Below, piece after piece: positions 3,705 to 5,131 of a DNA stretch of 5,131 nt. Within the stretch, counting starts at the first letter, position 1. Every line of letters begins with the position of its first letter. The notes beneath the pieces are model-generated. The model had not been told where the DNA came from and did no database searches. It worked only from the letters and a program-made list of their open reading frames with translations. The translations under genes were made by a program, and so were the position numbers. Source of the stretch: Candidatus Cloacimonadota bacterium (GTDB taxonomy: Bacteria > Cloacimonadota > Cloacimonadia > Cloacimonadales > Cloacimonadaceae); NCBI GenBank assembly GCA_017995495.1, contig JAGOIS010000122.1:1-5131 (forward strand). The letters are read 5' to 3'.

Positions 3705-5131
3705 ATGAGAGATTTCCATCTTGTACCTGGACCCAAGCTATTATTCAGTTTCGTAGCGATGATCTTGTTTTTGGGGGCGGCCACGCTTTGCCTGGCTGCG
3801 CCGCAAAAGGTAAGCACCCTTCAGGATCAGCAGGGCTGGAAACTACAGGTGAACGGTGAGGATTATTTTGTGAAGGGCGTGGTTTGGGGCTACACCCCCA
3901 TCGGGGAAAACTATTCCTACAACCTGTGGGGCCAGCCGGAAGCCCAGATCATGAAGGTGCTGGATTACGAGTGCGGCCTCATGAAAGCGGCCGGGGTTAA
4001 CACCATCCGCTCGTTCGGCATCATCCCGCCCCGCTGGATCGAATACATTTATTACAAACACGGCATCATGACCATCGTGAACCATCTGATGGGCCGCTAT
4101 GGCTATAACATCGGCGGAGCCTGGATCCCGCAGATCAACTACGCCGATCCGCTCACCCGCCAAACCCTTAAAAAGGACATCCTGGCGCTGGTGGAGCAAT
4201 ACAAAGACGTATCCGGCGTGCTGCTCTTCGCTTTGGGCAACGAAAGCAACTACGGCCTGGAGTGGTCCAGCTTCGAGATCGAAAACCTGCCCGTGGGCGA
4301 ACGCCACAAAGAGAAGGCCAAATTTCTCTACAGCCTTTATGAAGAGATCATCCAGGCAGCCAAACAGATCGATCCGGACCACCTGTTCACTATGGTCAAC
4401 GGCGATATCCAGTATCTGGACCTGATCGCCGCGCAGTGCCCTTCCATCGACCTTTTGGGCGTGAACGCCTATCGGGGCGTAAGTTTTACCGACTTGTGGG
4501 CCAGGGTGGACAAGGAACTTGACCTCCCCGTGTTGCTGATGGAGTTTGGCAGTGACGCTTTCAACGCGCTTACGGATCAGGAGGATCAGGCCGGCCAGGC
4601 CCACCTGGTGAAAGGCAACTGGCAGGAAATTTACCGCAAAAGCCACGGCCACGGCCAGGAAGGCAACGCCGTGGGCGGAACCGTGTTCGAGTGGCGCGAC
4701 GAATGGTGGAAATATTTGCAGGAGGAAAACCTGGATGTCCAGGATACCCACGCCTCCTGGAGCAACGGCGGCTACGCCTTCGACTATGTGGAGGGCCGCA
4801 ACAACATGAACGAAGAATGGTTCGGCATCTGCCGCCTGGCGGGTCCGAACGACGACGGGGTGTTCGAAGCCATCCCGCGCATGGCCTACGACGTGCTGTC
4901 CAAGATCTGGAAGATCGACCCCTACGCGCTGGGTAAAAGCAGCCTGGACGACAAATTCGCCGCCATCGACATGGATATCCTGCGCCTGATCGCGGATATG
5001 CGCTTGGTGCAAACCGACGCCAGGAAAAACTCCGCGCTGCGCCTGGCCGGAGGAAGCCTGCGGGGTGACCTGGTGTTCAACGGTAAGTCGGCCGAACTGG
5101 AGATAAACGGCAAGAACGGCCTGGATTTCTC
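3705..5131 (+). CDS. Exported clan GH-A glycosidase (GH2-like TIM barrel), C-terminus beyond the window
   Basis: The 475 visible residues begin with a signal peptide (hydrophobic core at about 11-30, likely signal-peptidase I cleavage near CLA-APQ around 31-32), so the enzyme is exported. Residues about 40-405 look like a single (beta/alpha)8 barrel of the GH2/GH5 type: VKGVVWGYTPIG at 57-66, MKAAGVNTIRSFG at 93-105, LLFALGNESNYG at 173-184, LLGVNAYRG at 250-258 and LPVLLMEFGSD at 274-284. By clan GH-A knowledge, E180 in the GNE motif is the acid/base and E280 the nucleophile. The GH2-type N-terminal jelly roll is missing, since the barrel starts right after the signal peptide. From about residue 440 (SALRLAGGSLRG, VFNGKSAELEING) a second, beta-rich domain begins and is cut off by the window. 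A family number cannot be assigned by eye. Context and a shared operator with the GH16 gene suggest a beta-glucan substrate; this is inference. Confidence 0.85.
   Translation, partial: MRDFHLVPGPKLLFSFVAMILFLGAATLCLAAPQKVSTLQDQQGWKLQVNGEDYFVKGVVWGYTPIGENYSYNLWGQPEAQIMKVLDYECGLMKAAGVNTIRSFGIIPPRWIEYIYYKHGIMTIVNHLMGRYGYNIGGAWIPQINYADPLTRQTLKKDILALVEQYKDVSGVLLFALGNESNYGLEWSSFEIENLPVGERHKEKAKFLYSLYEEIIQAAKQIDPDHLFTMVNGDIQYLDLIAAQCPSIDLLGVNAYRGVSFTDLWARVDKELDLPVLLMEFGSDAFNALTDQEDQAGQAHLVKGNWQEIYRKSHGHGQEGNAVGGTVFEWRDEWWKYLQEENLDVQDTHASWSNGGYAFDYVEGRNNMNEEWFGICRLAGPNDDGVFEAIPRMAYDVLSKIWKIDPYALGKSSLDDKFAAIDMDILRLIADMRLVQTDARKNSALRLAGGSLRGDLVFNGKSAELEINGKNGLDF

Noticed and set aside
3396..3817. Minus-strand frames across the intergenic region
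   Set aside because: They have no family resemblance and run across the promoter, operator and signal-peptide region of the plus-strand gene.
3843..5012. 389-codon minus-strand frame opposite the GH-A gene
   Set aside because: Long only because of the sense gene's codon bias; it has no domain and conflicts with a well-supported glycosidase with signal peptide and ribosome site.

Overview
The window is a compact carbohydrate-use locus, most likely for beta-1,3-glucan (laminarin-type polysaccharide), from a Gram-negative-type bacterium. G+C is fairly high by eye. The glucanase carries a lipoprotein signal, ribosome binding sites are clear, and the promoter-like elements have a sigma70 (TTGACA) form. 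No SusC/SusD pair is present in the window, so this is not a classic Bacteroidetes PUL as far as can be seen. The host phylum cannot be fixed from the sequence; a member of the wider FCB group or another environmental anaerobe is only a guess.

Layout. Positions 1-1799 hold a two-gene minus-strand operon: a lipid-anchored GH16 endo-glucanase with a C-terminal beta-sandwich-like module (363-1799), then, after a 12-nt gap, the start of a MelB-type GPH sugar:cation symporter (1-350, running off the left edge). A divergent control region (1800-2098) separates this operon from a regulator gene on the plus strand (2099-3154), which joins a GntR winged helix to a LacI-type sugar-sensing domain. A 550-bp intergenic region follows (3155-3704). 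It contains a C-rich, G-poor stretch, a striking 71-nt perfect palindrome built of 11-bp repeats, a possible 34-codon ORF, and a promoter. The last gene (3705 to the right edge) encodes an exported clan GH-A (GH2-like TIM barrel) glycosidase with both predicted catalytic glutamates present; its C-terminus lies outside the window.

How it works together. The two secreted hydrolases would cut glucan outside the cytoplasm or at the cell surface, the GPH transporter would import the products, and the GntR/LacI chimera would sense a sugar and control the set. The best support for one regulon is a shared motif. The palindrome TGCTATATAGCA lies just upstream of the glucanase operon, a near copy (TGCTCTATAGCA) lies just upstream of the GH-A gene, and two degraded copies lie in the regulator's own leader. 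Both hydrolase promoters also share an A-tract followed by CTTGACACGAA, with the operator 21-22 bp after TTGACA, where it would overlap the -10/start region. The motif and the palindrome at 3277-3347 are the two most interesting observations here.
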